Shown one piece after another: positions 1-7,738 of a stretch of 60,411 bases of DNA. This stretch comes from Sphingobacteriales bacterium UTBCD1 (lineage in GTDB: Bacteria > Bacteroidota > Bacteroidia > Chitinophagales > Chitinophagaceae). The stretch is taken from assembly GCA_002066995.1 (NCBI GenBank), contig MWTC01000022.1:1-60411 (forward strand). The letters are read 5' to 3'. The translations under genes and the position numbers were made by a program. Positions within the stretch are counted from its first letter, which is position 1. Each line of letters starts with the position of its first letter. The notes under the pieces were generated by a model that worked only from the letters and a program-made list of their open reading frames with translations, had not been told where the DNA came from and did no database searches.

Positions 1-591
1 TAGGAAAAAGGGGGGACTTACATAAAGTATCCATGCCAACATAAATGAAATGAAGGGTGTATTTTCATCTTTACCTACATAAAATTGAGTTTTTGTATTG
101 AATCTTGAGATGATTGCTTTAATAGGGCGGAACACCCCCTGTTTATAATTATTGTAATAAAAATTTTCATTGTCTCTTAGTGCAGAAAAACCATATTTGC
201 CACTTAAATATTTATCCATAAATGGTAAATAGTCTGTTTCAATACCTACTCCTGTATTAACAGACCTTATTTTAGTGTTATATATCTCATCTTTTACAGA
301 TGTCCAACAAAATATCGAAATACCACCTAAGAATAAACCAACAACAATTGGGATAAAGAATAAGGATTTAAAATCGTTTTATATGTTTATAAACTCTTTT
401 TCAAATGGTGATTTTGGTGGTTTGGGACTTAAATACCCAGCTACCTCTTCCAATTGAGATACTTTAACCCAGTCGGGTAATCCTTCTCTCCAGATTAAAT
501 CATGTTCTGATAATTTAAAACTTTTTAACTGTTCAATTGAATATGGGCCGTATTTTATACCATTTTTAATCAGAAAATATTTCTGTAACAT
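1..591 (-). pseudogene. GYF_2-domain membrane protein interrupted by an in-frame TAA; runs off the window
   Basis: Starts at ATG 589-591. Residues 1-55 form a GYF_2 (DUF4339) domain of the kind that follows 'GPYS' and contains 'WREGLPDWVKV'. A TAA at 379-381 closes the frame after 70 codons. The same frame then stays open for all 126 remaining codons to base 1. It encodes a clear membrane helix (around FFIPIVVGLFLGG) and a soluble stretch, with a second hydrophobic segment at the window edge. GYF_2 plus C-terminal membrane helices is a common Bacteroidota architecture, so I read both parts as one gene with a nonsense codon. No ATG, GTG or TTG lies between the stop and the helix to restart translation. 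A one-base change from a Lys, Gln or Glu codon would explain it. Readthrough or a sequencing error are alternatives. The DNA is markedly AT-rich compared with the genes after 1.6 kb. Confidence 0.75.
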
Positions 592-708
592 CTTTAGTAT
601 TTTATCCTGAAAAATTATTTTAATTTCTTTTTTACATCGTGTAAGCTTTGTAAAAATGATACAGATACAAAAGCTACGAATAAATATTGCATAAAGAAGT
701 TTTCAATT

Positions 709-1410
709 TTATTCCCTGATAGATTTAATTAAATCCTGTGTGGAAAAAGTGATAAATTTTTCCATTGTATTTATTGCAACTGTTTCCTTTAGTTCTATAT
801 TTTTAAGTCCTCTTTTACCGGTAAATTTAAAAGTACCCACTTCACATCCATCTGGGCACGGCTGATAATTATATTTATATGTACCAGCTATTTCATTATT
901 CCTAACCATTATAACCCTGAACTCGACAGATGCACCATATTTTTTATAATTTAAGTTACCAATTTGCTCCGTTGTCTTTTTTTTGCTGATAACAGTGACT
1001 TTATTCGTAGTATAAACGACTGCAGGGTTTATATTTACAACTTCTAAAATTATATCAGTGTTTGTAAGTTCTTTAATGTTAGAATAATCACTTGTTTGTG
1101 ATTTACTCAACAGTTCATTAAAAAGGCCTCTGTCTCTAACACTAAAGCCCTCTTTTAATAACTCCTTTTCTATTGCGTTATATAAGATGTTGTTATCAGC
1201 ACTAATACTTGTATTGCTTGTTGCTTTATCATTATTATTTGGAACTCTTAAAACTATATTGGGCGATTTATTTGATTTAAAAAATTCTTTCAAATTGTTA
1301 TTAACAAAAACCTCATCAGGCAATTTTGGGAATCTAATAATTTTTTCTGACGGAGAACAATTTGCAAAAAGCACAAGAATGAAGATTGTAAAAGGATAAA
1401 TCTGTTTCAT
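709..1410 (-). CDS. hypothetical lipoprotein, possibly CsgG/LpoB-like fold
   Basis: 233 aa. An N-terminal hydrophobic segment ends in the lipobox-like LFANC, predicting a lipid-anchored envelope protein. The middle part (IEKELLKEGFSVRDRGLFNE, then NTDIILEV) follows the pattern 'duplex subunit with a variable second activity, then a dependence on a gene state' seen in CsgG/LpoB/FlgO-type lipoproteins, but the resemblance is faint. Two cysteines near residues 184-188 (CPDGC) might pair. It lies 117 bp upstream of the broken GYF_2 gene on the same strand and shares its AT-rich composition, so the two may form an accessory unit. Function not recognised. Confidence 0.6.
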   Translation of the reverse strand: MKQIYPFTIFILVLFANCSPSEKIIRFPKLPDEVFVNNNLKEFFKSNKSPNIVLRVPNNNDKATSNTSISADNNILYNAIEKELLKEGFSVRDRGLFNELLSKSQTSDYSNIKELTNTDIILEVVNINPAVVYTTNKVTVISKKKTTEQIGNLNYKKYGASVEFRVIMVRNNEIAGTYKYNYQPCPDGCEVGTFKFTGKRGLKNIELKETVAINTMEKFITFSTQDLIKSIRE

Positions 1411-1621
1411 GGTTTATAATTAAAGGCTTAAATATATAGGTCCTTCTATGCCCATAAAGTAAGGCATTCAAAGTATGCCTTATTGCAATATATAAAATTT
1501 GGAGTATAGATAAAAATATTTTCATGATACGTTTACGAGGTGTCCCTTCGGAGAAGAGCTCTAGCAGAATATTCCCGTCATGGTTCATGCCGGCATGAAC
1601 CATTGCCGGAGAGAGAGTCGC
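1411..1621. other. intergenic boundary between AT-rich edge and dusB
   Basis: About 210 bases without a convincing gene. The left half is AT-rich like the lipoprotein gene. The right half (from about 1520) has normal composition and carries a perfect palindrome at 1580-1603. Short frames here are not coding-like. It may be a dispersed repeat or the scar of an insertion next to the 3' end of dusB. Confidence 0.4.
1580..1603. repeat. perfect 24-bp palindrome
   Basis: The arms are ATGGTTCATGCC (1580-1591) and GGCATGAACCAT (1592-1603), exact reverse complements with no spacer. It lies about 20 bp past the dusB stop codon. On the minus strand no T-run follows, so it is not a standard intrinsic terminator. 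It could be a protein-binding site or part of a dispersed repeat. Confidence 0.85.
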
Positions 1622-2656
1622 CTAGCTGCAACTGTAAGCCAGCGATTCCATTTCCACTTTCCTTCTTTCAAATTGATAGCCGCTGTATGTTTTGATGATC
1701 TCGTTCAATGTGTCATCAATTTCTTCCAGCGATTTTTGGGTCACCAGTTTCAGTCTGTATTCTTTGATATTGGGAAGCCCTTTCAGGTAATTGGTGTAAT
1801 GCCTTCTCATTTCATTGATGCCTGTGATCAGCCCTTTCCATTCAATGGAGCGGTGTAAATGCCGGCGGATCACTTCCACTCTTTGTTCTATAGTGGGAGG
1901 TGCAAGATGTTCTCCTGTTTTCAGAAAATGTTTTATTTCATTAAAGATCCACGGATAGCCGATGGCAGCACGCCCGATCATGATGCCGTCCACACCATAC
2001 CGGTTTTTATATTCCAGCGCTTTTTCCGGCGAGTCAATATCTCCGTTGCCAAAGACGGGAATCGTGATACGCGGATTCTCTTTCACTTTTGCGATCAATG
2101 TCCAGTCCGCTTCGCCTTTATACATCTGCTTTCTTGTTCTTCCGTGTATGGATAATGCTTTGATGCCAACATCCTGGAGCCGCTCCGCCACTTCTGTGAT
2201 GTTTAAAGAATCATGATCCCATCCGAGCCTGGTTTTCACCGTCACCGGTAATGAGGTGGATCTTACCACTGCCTTCGTCAGCCGCACCATCAGTTCCACA
2301 TCTTTTAAGACGGCAGCGCCTGCTCCACGGGTCACCACTTTTTTTACCGGGCATCCGAAATTGATGTCGAGCAGATCGGGATGAACCGTATCAACAATGG
2401 CAGCGCTCATCGCCATGGCCTCTTCATCACCGCCGAAGATCTGGATTCCCACAGGACGTTCATTATCGAAGATGTCCAGTTTTTTTTTGCTCTTGATGGC
2501 ATCACGGATCAATCCTTCCGAAGAAATAAATTCGGTGAACATCAGGTCGGCACCATTGGCTTTGCACACGGCACGGAACGGCGGATCGCTTACATCTTCC
2601 ATGGGAGCAAGAACTAAGGGGAAGTCCGTAAATTGTATGTTTCCGATTTTAAACAA
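1622..2656 (-). CDS. dusB: tRNA-dihydrouridine synthase (DusB family)
   Basis: FMN enzyme that reduces uridine in tRNA D-loops. The TIM-barrel hallmarks are present: LAPMEDVSDPPFR near the start, the catalytic-cysteine motif DINFGCPVKKV, SIHGRTRKQMYKG and the phosphate-binding VDGIMIGRAAIGYPW. The open frame reaches a TTG at 2716. The extra 20 residues are encoded by an AT-rich 8-bp-periodic tract and have no place in the family, so I prefer the TTG at 2654-2656, which gives the normal N terminus MFKIGNI. The gene is monocistronic and divergent from the CPBP protease. Known Dus proteins start within a few residues of this point; the exact start remains an inference. Confidence 0.93.
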   Translation of the reverse strand: MFKIGNIQFTDFPLVLAPMEDVSDPPFRAVCKANGADLMFTEFISSEGLIRDAIKSKKKLDIFDNERPVGIQIFGGDEEAMAMSAAIVDTVHPDLLDINFGCPVKKVVTRGAGAAVLKDVELMVRLTKAVVRSTSLPVTVKTRLGWDHDSLNITEVAERLQDVGIKALSIHGRTRKQMYKGEADWTLIAKVKENPRITIPVFGNGDIDSPEKALEYKNRYGVDGIMIGRAAIGYPWIFNEIKHFLKTGEHLAPPTIEQRVEVIRRHLHRSIEWKGLITGINEMRRHYTNYLKGLPNIKEYRLKLVTQKSLEEIDDTLNEIIKTYSGYQFERRKVEMESLAYSCS

Positions 2657-2660
2657 AGAA

Positions 2661-2745
2661 ATTGTTTTATGGTTAAAATGGGTTGATTGTTTTTTATAAA
2701 TGATCCTGATTAGCAATTAAACAATCAAACAATGTAACAATAACA
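2661..2745. repeat. imperfect 8-bp-periodic tract
   Basis: On the plus strand 2714-2745 reads as four octamers CAATTAAA, CAATCAAA, CAATGTAA, CAATAACA. On the minus strand 2661-2700 carries a second, more diverged CAAT/CCAT-type array. It lies between dusB and the CPBP gene. A candidate -7 box TATTTTTG (2746-2753, plus) directly follows and could serve the downstream protease gene. Confidence 0.6.
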
Positions 2746-2806
2746 TATTTTTGTTTATCCGCCATTCGGCAGGAACCTGCAAATTTACCATTTAATAGCA
2801 GAAATT

Positions 2807-3754
2807 ATGTACGACAGTAATTCAAAAGGTATTTCATACACAGCGGGATTTTTTATGCTGATCGGTTTTGCTGTTGCAGCGCTTCTGGTAGCAGGAATGC
2901 TGAGCATACCTGTCTGGACCGCCATGACGGGCACCGGGATGGATAAGATGACGGCTGAAATGAATAACCCGGCCTATGCACATGCATACCAGGTGATACA
3001 GGTCATTACCGCGGTGGTAGGGTTTTTTCTGCCGGCGATACTTGTAGCTTTTTTACTGAACAGGAAACCAATGAAGCTGATCGGTTTTAGCGGAACTCCC
3101 AGCCGGCTCCAGTTTTTTGTTGCACTACTGATCGTTTTTTTTGGATTGTTTGCATCTGCCGGCTTTTCTTATTTCAACAGTCACCTGCCTGTTCCTGCCG
3201 ATTGGAAAATTCATTTCGATAAGCTGGAAGATGAATATAACAGCGGTGTGGAATCCATTATCAGTTTAAACAGTTTTTCCCAATTCCTTTTTGCCTTATT
3301 CATGCTGGCTGTTTTGCCTGCGATATGCGAAGAAACTTTATTCAGGGGAGGGCTGCAAAATTTTCTGACGAGATCAACTAAGAAGCCATGGCTGTCCATC
3401 ATCATTGTCAGTATTATTTTCAGTCTTGCACATTTTTCCTACTACGGATTTTTATCCCGTTTGTTTCTTGGTATCATGCTGGGTCTGTTGTATCAGTATT
3501 CGGGAAAGATATGGATAAACATATTCGGGCATTTTCTGAATAACGGGATCGCTATCACAGTTCTTTATGTTTCTATTTTGAACGGGCAATCTCTTCAGGA
3601 TGCCATGAAAGATAATTCGGATAACTTCTGGGGTATCCTTGCATTACCTGTAGTGATCATCTTGTTTGTGTGGTTTTATAAGGTTTCCATAAAGGGCAGG
3701 GAAACGGTTAAACCTCCGCTCCCTCCGGACAATTCCGCTAATCTTTTTTCTTAG
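2807..3754 (+). CDS. CPBP-family intramembrane glutamic endopeptidase
   Basis: 315 aa with about eight membrane helices. The Abi/CAAX-protease motifs are in order: EETLFRG (E175, E176, R180), then SLAHF with H209, then IFGHFLNN with H242. Family members are Rce1-like proteases working inside the membrane; substrates of bacterial members are mostly unknown. It is the first gene of a plus-strand block with cdsA (15 bp downstream) and psd, so it may be co-transcribed with phospholipid synthesis. The C-terminal tail is proline-rich. Confidence 0.9.
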   Translation: MYDSNSKGISYTAGFFMLIGFAVAALLVAGMLSIPVWTAMTGTGMDKMTAEMNNPAYAHAYQVIQVITAVVGFFLPAILVAFLLNRKPMKLIGFSGTPSRLQFFVALLIVFFGLFASAGFSYFNSHLPVPADWKIHFDKLEDEYNSGVESIISLNSFSQFLFALFMLAVLPAICEETLFRGGLQNFLTRSTKKPWLSIIIVSIIFSLAHFSYYGFLSRLFLGIMLGLLYQYSGKIWINIFGHFLNNGIAITVLYVSILNGQSLQDAMKDNSDNFWGILALPVVIILFVWFYKVSIKGRETVKPPLPPDNSANLFS

Positions 3755-3769
3755 TTTATTTTTTCTCTG

Positions 3770-4657
3770 ATGGCATTGAACGTACAAACATTCAAAACAA
3801 GGACTCTGACAGCTGCGGTGTTTGTGGTGGTCATGCTTACAGGTTTGTTCTGGAATCACTGGAGCTTTCTGATACTGTTTTCCATCATTCATTTCGGATG
3901 CTGGCGTGAATACCTGAAACTGATCGAAAAGATCCGCAATGTTTCTTTTCATATTTATTTCAAACTTGGCCTGATGGTTTTGGGCTTTGGGTTGTTGCTT
4001 TGGTTTTGCGGCCCGGAATATATGATCGGGAAACGTGTGCTGAAAAATGATATTTCTCTTCCTGTAGCCGAGGCGGGGTTTGTATTAATGTGTATCGGTA
4101 TTTTTTTAAAAAGAAATATCCGTCTTGCATCGTTTGGCGCCGCACTCCCGGGACTCTTGTATATCTCTCTAAGCTGGGGTTTGATGATAGATCTTCAGCA
4201 TAAATATTTTATTTCAGAAAACACTTCCGGCGACCAGGCTTTCCCAGGATGGTACCGCATCGTTATTCCCTGCGCCATTATTTTTTCTATCTGGATCAAT
4301 GATACCATGGCTTATATCGTGGGATCAATGATCGGCAAAACGCCTTTATCTAAGATTTCACCTAAAAAAACCGTTGAGGGTACATCAGGCGGAATTATCC
4401 TTGCAGTGGCAGTGGCAGCGCTTATAGCATGGCTTTCTCACTTTGATGTGAAAATTTTTATGATCATTGCTGCCATAGCATCCGTTGCCGGAACGCTTGG
4501 CGACCTGCTGGAATCCAAACTCAAAAGAATGGCAGGTGTGAAAGACAGTGGACAAATCATGCCCGGCCACGGCGGTTTCCTGGATCGTTTCGATTCATTG
4601 CTGCTCGCTGTCCCTGCTGTATGGCTCTATGTTTATTTTTTCTTAGATAAGATCTGA
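3770..4657 (+). CDS. cdsA: phosphatidate cytidylyltransferase
   Basis: Makes CDP-diacylglycerol from phosphatidic acid and CTP in the inner membrane, the branch point of phospholipid synthesis. 295 aa, about eight helices. The CdsA signature is complete at about residues 249-273: SKLKRMAGVKDSGQIMPGHG followed by G-F-L-D-R. Upstream NDTMAY (D178) and SPKKTVEG (197-204) are the usual conserved loops. It starts 15 bp after the CPBP gene and precedes psd by 51 bp, so CDP-DAG use and phosphatidylethanolamine formation are encoded together. Confidence 0.96.
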   Translation: MALNVQTFKTRTLTAAVFVVVMLTGLFWNHWSFLILFSIIHFGCWREYLKLIEKIRNVSFHIYFKLGLMVLGFGLLLWFCGPEYMIGKRVLKNDISLPVAEAGFVLMCIGIFLKRNIRLASFGAALPGLLYISLSWGLMIDLQHKYFISENTSGDQAFPGWYRIVIPCAIIFSIWINDTMAYIVGSMIGKTPLSKISPKKTVEGTSGGIILAVAVAALIAWLSHFDVKIFMIIAAIASVAGTLGDLLESKLKRMAGVKDSGQIMPGHGGFLDRFDSLLLAVPAVWLYVYFFLDKI

Positions 4658-4708
4658 TTAACCTATAGGTTGTGGTTCATTTACTACCTTTACACTCCAA
4701 TTTTTTTA

Positions 4709-5365
4709 ATGACTATTCACAGAGAAGGATATAAAACGATTGCCTGGAGTGTGATCCTGTTCGGGATCATCAATATCCTTTCTTTTTACATTTTCAGCCT
4801 GAACCATCCGGCAGTCTGCATCATTATATTGATCATCACGCTTGCTTTACTGGTTTTCATGGTTTCTTTTTTCCGTGTGCCAAAAAGAAAACTTACCGTT
4901 CGTGAAGATGCGGTCATAGCTCCTGCCGACGGAAAGGTGGTGGTGATAGAAGAGACTCAGGAAGAAGAATATTTTAAGGATAAAAGGATACAGGTTTCCA
5001 TTTTTATGAGTCCGCTGAATGTGCATCTTAACCGCAACCCGGTCAGCGGTGAGATCCGGTACAGTCAGTATCACGAAGGCAAATACCTGGTGGCCTGGCA
5101 TCCGAAATCTTCAACAGAAAATGAACGTCATTCTGTAGTGTATGATAAAAACGGGAAAAAGATTTTGGTAAAACAGATTGCCGGCGCCATGGCAAGAAGG
5201 ATCGTCAATTACCTGCAGACAGGACAGAAGGTGAAACAAACAGAAGAGATGGGCTTTATAAAATTTGGATCCCGTGTGGACCTTTTGTTACCCACCGATG
5301 CGAAAGTGCAGGTGAAGATCGGCGATAAAGTTCAGGGAGGCATATCCGTTATCGCAACCTGGTAA
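4709..5365 (+). CDS. psd: phosphatidylserine decarboxylase proenzyme
   Basis: Decarboxylates phosphatidylserine to phosphatidylethanolamine. It is the short, membrane-anchored PSD type. The open frame extends to a TTG at 4670, but the family N terminus (MTIHREGYKTIAW) begins at ATG 4709, giving 218 aa. Two membrane helices follow the start. The self-cleavage site is FGSRVDLLLP near the C terminus (G187-S188): Ser becomes the pyruvoyl group of the alpha chain. ADGKVVVIEE and MSPLNVHLNRNPVSG are conserved blocks. A -7-like TACCTTTA at 4685-4692 could give psd its own promoter inside the cdsA operon. Confidence 0.95.
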   Translation: MTIHREGYKTIAWSVILFGIINILSFYIFSLNHPAVCIIILIITLALLVFMVSFFRVPKRKLTVREDAVIAPADGKVVVIEETQEEEYFKDKRIQVSIFMSPLNVHLNRNPVSGEIRYSQYHEGKYLVAWHPKSSTENERHSVVYDKNGKKILVKQIAGAMARRIVNYLQTGQKVKQTEEMGFIKFGSRVDLLLPTDAKVQVKIGDKVQGGISVIATW

Positions 5366-5390
5366 GGGAATTTTTTTCTTTTATTTCAAC

Positions 5391-6149
5391 TCAGAAAATA
5401 GTTTCCATTTCTATTAAAGAGTGGACCGTGTAAGTGGGTTTTACCTCGGGTTTGATGTTTGTATGATTTACAAACACCTGGTCTATTCCTGCATTCATGG
5501 CTCCGATAATGTCCATTTCAATGCTGTCGCCGATCATGATGCTTTCTTCTTTGGATGCATGTGTTTTTTCCAGGGCAAAGTCAAAGATCTCCTTATGGGG
5601 TTTCAGGCTGTTGGAAATTTCAGATGTGATGATCTCTTTAAAGTAAATGTTCAGCCCGGAGTATTTTAGTTTACTGTGCTGGGTTTTTTCAAACCCGTTG
5701 GTGATCAGGTGAAGCTCATAGTTCTTGTTTTGCAGATATTCCAGCAGTTCAATGGTGTTGGGAAAAAGAGCTTTGCGTGTAGGCAATAAATCCAGGAATT
5801 GAGTACTCATGGTGTTGGCAAGCTCTTCATCGGCAATTTTAAAATCCAATAGCGCCAACCTCATTCTTTTCACTCTCAGTTCTTCCTGTTTGATGAAACC
5901 GTTCCTGTACCGTTCCCACAGCTTCACATTGTATTGTTCATAATTCCTGTAGAACACTTCAAAATCCGTAACCCCTTTTTCTTTCAGGCGCAGCTCTTCA
6001 TACAGTTCCCGGAGTGTGGCACGGGCATTGGTCTCAAAATCCCAAAGAGTATGGTCAAGGTCGAAAAAAAGATGGCGATATTTGCCATAGTTATCTGCCG
6101 GAGTGTTGCCAGTCCCGTTCTCCGTGCCGGCATTTATTTTATTATTCAT
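5391..6149 (-). CDS. HAD hydrolase, YjjG-type pyrimidine nucleotidase
   Basis: 252 aa. The HAD nucleophile motif is FFDLDHTLWDFE (first Asp nucleophile, second Asp acid/base), motif II is LITNG, the conserved lysine lies in SLKPHKEIF, and the C-terminal acidic motif is IMIGDSIEMDI. The all-alpha cap between motifs I and II and the ITNGFEKTQHSKL block match YjjG, a house-cleaning 5'-nucleotidase for noncanonical pyrimidine nucleotides. The first 25 residues are an unusual Asn/Gly-rich extension, so a later start is possible. It is divergent from the SDR gene with only 25 bp between starts. Confidence 0.88.
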   Translation of the reverse strand: MNNKINAGTENGTGNTPADNYGKYRHLFFDLDHTLWDFETNARATLRELYEELRLKEKGVTDFEVFYRNYEQYNVKLWERYRNGFIKQEELRVKRMRLALLDFKIADEELANTMSTQFLDLLPTRKALFPNTIELLEYLQNKNYELHLITNGFEKTQHSKLKYSGLNIYFKEIITSEISNSLKPHKEIFDFALEKTHASKEESIMIGDSIEMDIIGAMNAGIDQVFVNHTNIKPEVKPTYTVHSLIEMETIF

Positions 6150-6174
6150 AATTAAGTTTGCAAATTACATAACA

Positions 6175-6927
6175 ATGACCGATAAAATGAGTTTGCAGGA
6201 TACTTCAAACACAGGAAGGGAAAAAAAGAATGTGATTATTACCGGCGCATCTCGTGGGTTAGGAAAAGCCACTGCTTCTTTATTTGCAGCCAACGGATAT
6301 AATTTGTACCTGACTTCCCGCAACGAAGTGGCTTTGTATAAAGCGATGGAAGAACTGATGCTGGCCTATCCTGATGTTACAGTCAAAGCAAAACCATTTG
6401 ATCTCAGCATCAAAGAGAATGCAATTGCTTTTGGGAACTGGGTACTTGGCCTGGGAATTTCAATTGATATTTTGTTCAATAATGCCGGTTCTTTTATTCC
6501 CGGATCGGTACATGATGAACCTGATGGCGCCCTGGAAAATATGGTCAATACAAATTTATACAGCGCTTATCACCTGACGAGAACGGTTTTGCCGAAGATG
6601 ATGCAGCAGAAGAGCGGCCATATCTTCAACATGTGCTCTGTTGCATCCATCAAATCCTACAGCAACGGCGGAGCCTACAGCATCAGCAAAACAGCCTTGC
6701 TTGGTTTATCAAGAAACCTTCGTGAAGAAATGAAGCCGTACGGGATCAAAGTGACTGCTGTTATTGCGGGGGCTGCCTATACAGATTCCTGGGCATCGAG
6801 CGGAATAGAGAAAAGCAGGTTCATGGAAGCGGATGATGTGGCCAAAATAATCTTTGCGGCTTCTCAACTTTCAGCAGGCGCCTGTGTGGAAGAAATTCTG
6901 ATGCGTCCGCAGTTAGGGGATATTTGA
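6175..6927 (+). CDS. short-chain dehydrogenase/reductase
   Basis: 250 aa from ATG 6175; the frame runs further upstream to 6103, but that would overlap the divergent HAD gene. Cofactor-binding TGASRGLG (23-30), structural NNAG (102-105) and catalytic Y168/K172 (YSISK) with a Ser at about 155-158 make it a complete classical SDR. Substrate cannot be read from the sequence. It converges with the response regulator gene; the shared 3' region is a 7-bp-periodic inverted repeat. Confidence 0.88.
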   Translation: MTDKMSLQDTSNTGREKKNVIITGASRGLGKATASLFAANGYNLYLTSRNEVALYKAMEELMLAYPDVTVKAKPFDLSIKENAIAFGNWVLGLGISIDILFNNAGSFIPGSVHDEPDGALENMVNTNLYSAYHLTRTVLPKMMQQKSGHIFNMCSVASIKSYSNGGAYSISKTALLGLSRNLREEMKPYGIKVTAVIAGAAYTDSWASSGIEKSRFMEADDVAKIIFAASQLSAGACVEEILMRPQLGDI

Positions 6928-7023
6928 AATTCAAAATTCAAAAGTCCAAAAAAAGGAGTTTCTTTAAGGCCGCATTTTATTGTAAAGGCCTCTTTTGACT
7001 TTTTACTTTTGAATTTTTAATTC
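6927..7023. repeat. 7-bp-periodic inverted repeat between convergent genes
   Basis: The left arm at 6927-6955 is built of heptamers AAATTCA, AAATTCA, AAAGTCC, AAAAAAA. The right arm at 6990-7023 is the imperfect reverse complement, again with period 7. Between them AAGGCC/AGGCCT forms a shorter GC-rich stem. As RNA this folds into a long A/U hairpin and may end both the SDR and the two-component transcripts. Confidence 0.6.
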
Positions 7024-7025
7024 TT

Positions 7026-7736
7026 CTACTCACTGTACTTATACCCCACACCTCTTACCGAATGAAAGTATTTAGGATTGCGGCTGTCTTCTTCGAAATA
7101 TTTTCTGAAGTTGAGAATAAAATTATCAATGGTCCTGGTGGTGGGATAAACATTATAACCCCATACAGCCTGTAATATTTTTTCCCTCGGCACCACTTCA
7201 TTTTTATTTTCGATCAGCAGTTTCAGCAGCATGGTCTCTTTTTTGCTAAGCTGCAATCTCTTGCCTCCTTTGGTAGTGGCTTCCTGTGCTTTAAAGTCTA
7301 TACTGTTGTCACCAAAAGAATAAGTGTTACCTGTTGATGATTTGTCCTGAAGTTTTTTATTCTTTTCAATAAGCTTTTGCACTCTTAGCAGTAGCTCGGC
7401 AAGATTAAATGGTTTGGTGAGATAATCATCAGCACCCTTTTTCAACCCCAGCACACGGTCGGCGCTGCTGTTTTTAGCGCTTAAGATGAGTATGGGCACT
7501 TCATTATTACTGAGTCGAACGGTTTCAGTTACATTGATGCCGTCAATTTCGGGAAGCATTACATCAAGGATGATCAGGTCAAAATATTCCGCCTGTATGG
7601 CTTTAATAGCTGCTGCACCATCATAGGCGGAGGTTACTTCATATCCTTCCAGCTCCAGGTTCAGCTTCAGGGCTTCGTGCAGGTTCTCTTCATCCTCTAC
7701 CAGCAGAATAGATGTCTTTTTATTTTCATTGTTCAT
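7026..7736 (-). CDS. OmpR-family response regulator
   Basis: 236 aa. The receiver domain (1-120) has acidic residues in LLVEDEE, the phospho-acceptor D58 in LILDVMLPEIDG, Thr/Ser in ILSAK and Lys in DYLTKPF. The C-terminal winged helix (about 135-234) ends with ALL-type motifs TRTIDNFILNFRKYFE and SVRGVGYKY. Its start lies 2 bp after the kinase stop, so the pair is co-translated. Known relatives in Bacteroidota include RprY; the regulon here is unknown. Sharing a transcript with gldH suggests a link to the cell envelope. Confidence 0.95.
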   Translation of the reverse strand: MNNENKKTSILLVEDEENLHEALKLNLELEGYEVTSAYDGAAAIKAIQAEYFDLIILDVMLPEIDGINVTETVRLSNNEVPILILSAKNSSADRVLGLKKGADDYLTKPFNLAELLLRVQKLIEKNKKLQDKSSTGNTYSFGDNSIDFKAQEATTKGGKRLQLSKKETMLLKLLIENKNEVVPREKILQAVWGYNVYPTTRTIDNFILNFRKYFEEDSRNPKYFHSVRGVGYKYSE

Positions 7737-7738
7737 AA

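Noticed and set aside
1334-1603. Minus-strand frame beginning in the 24-bp palindrome
   Set aside because: It overlaps the lipoprotein gene start and the palindrome and has no recognisable domain.
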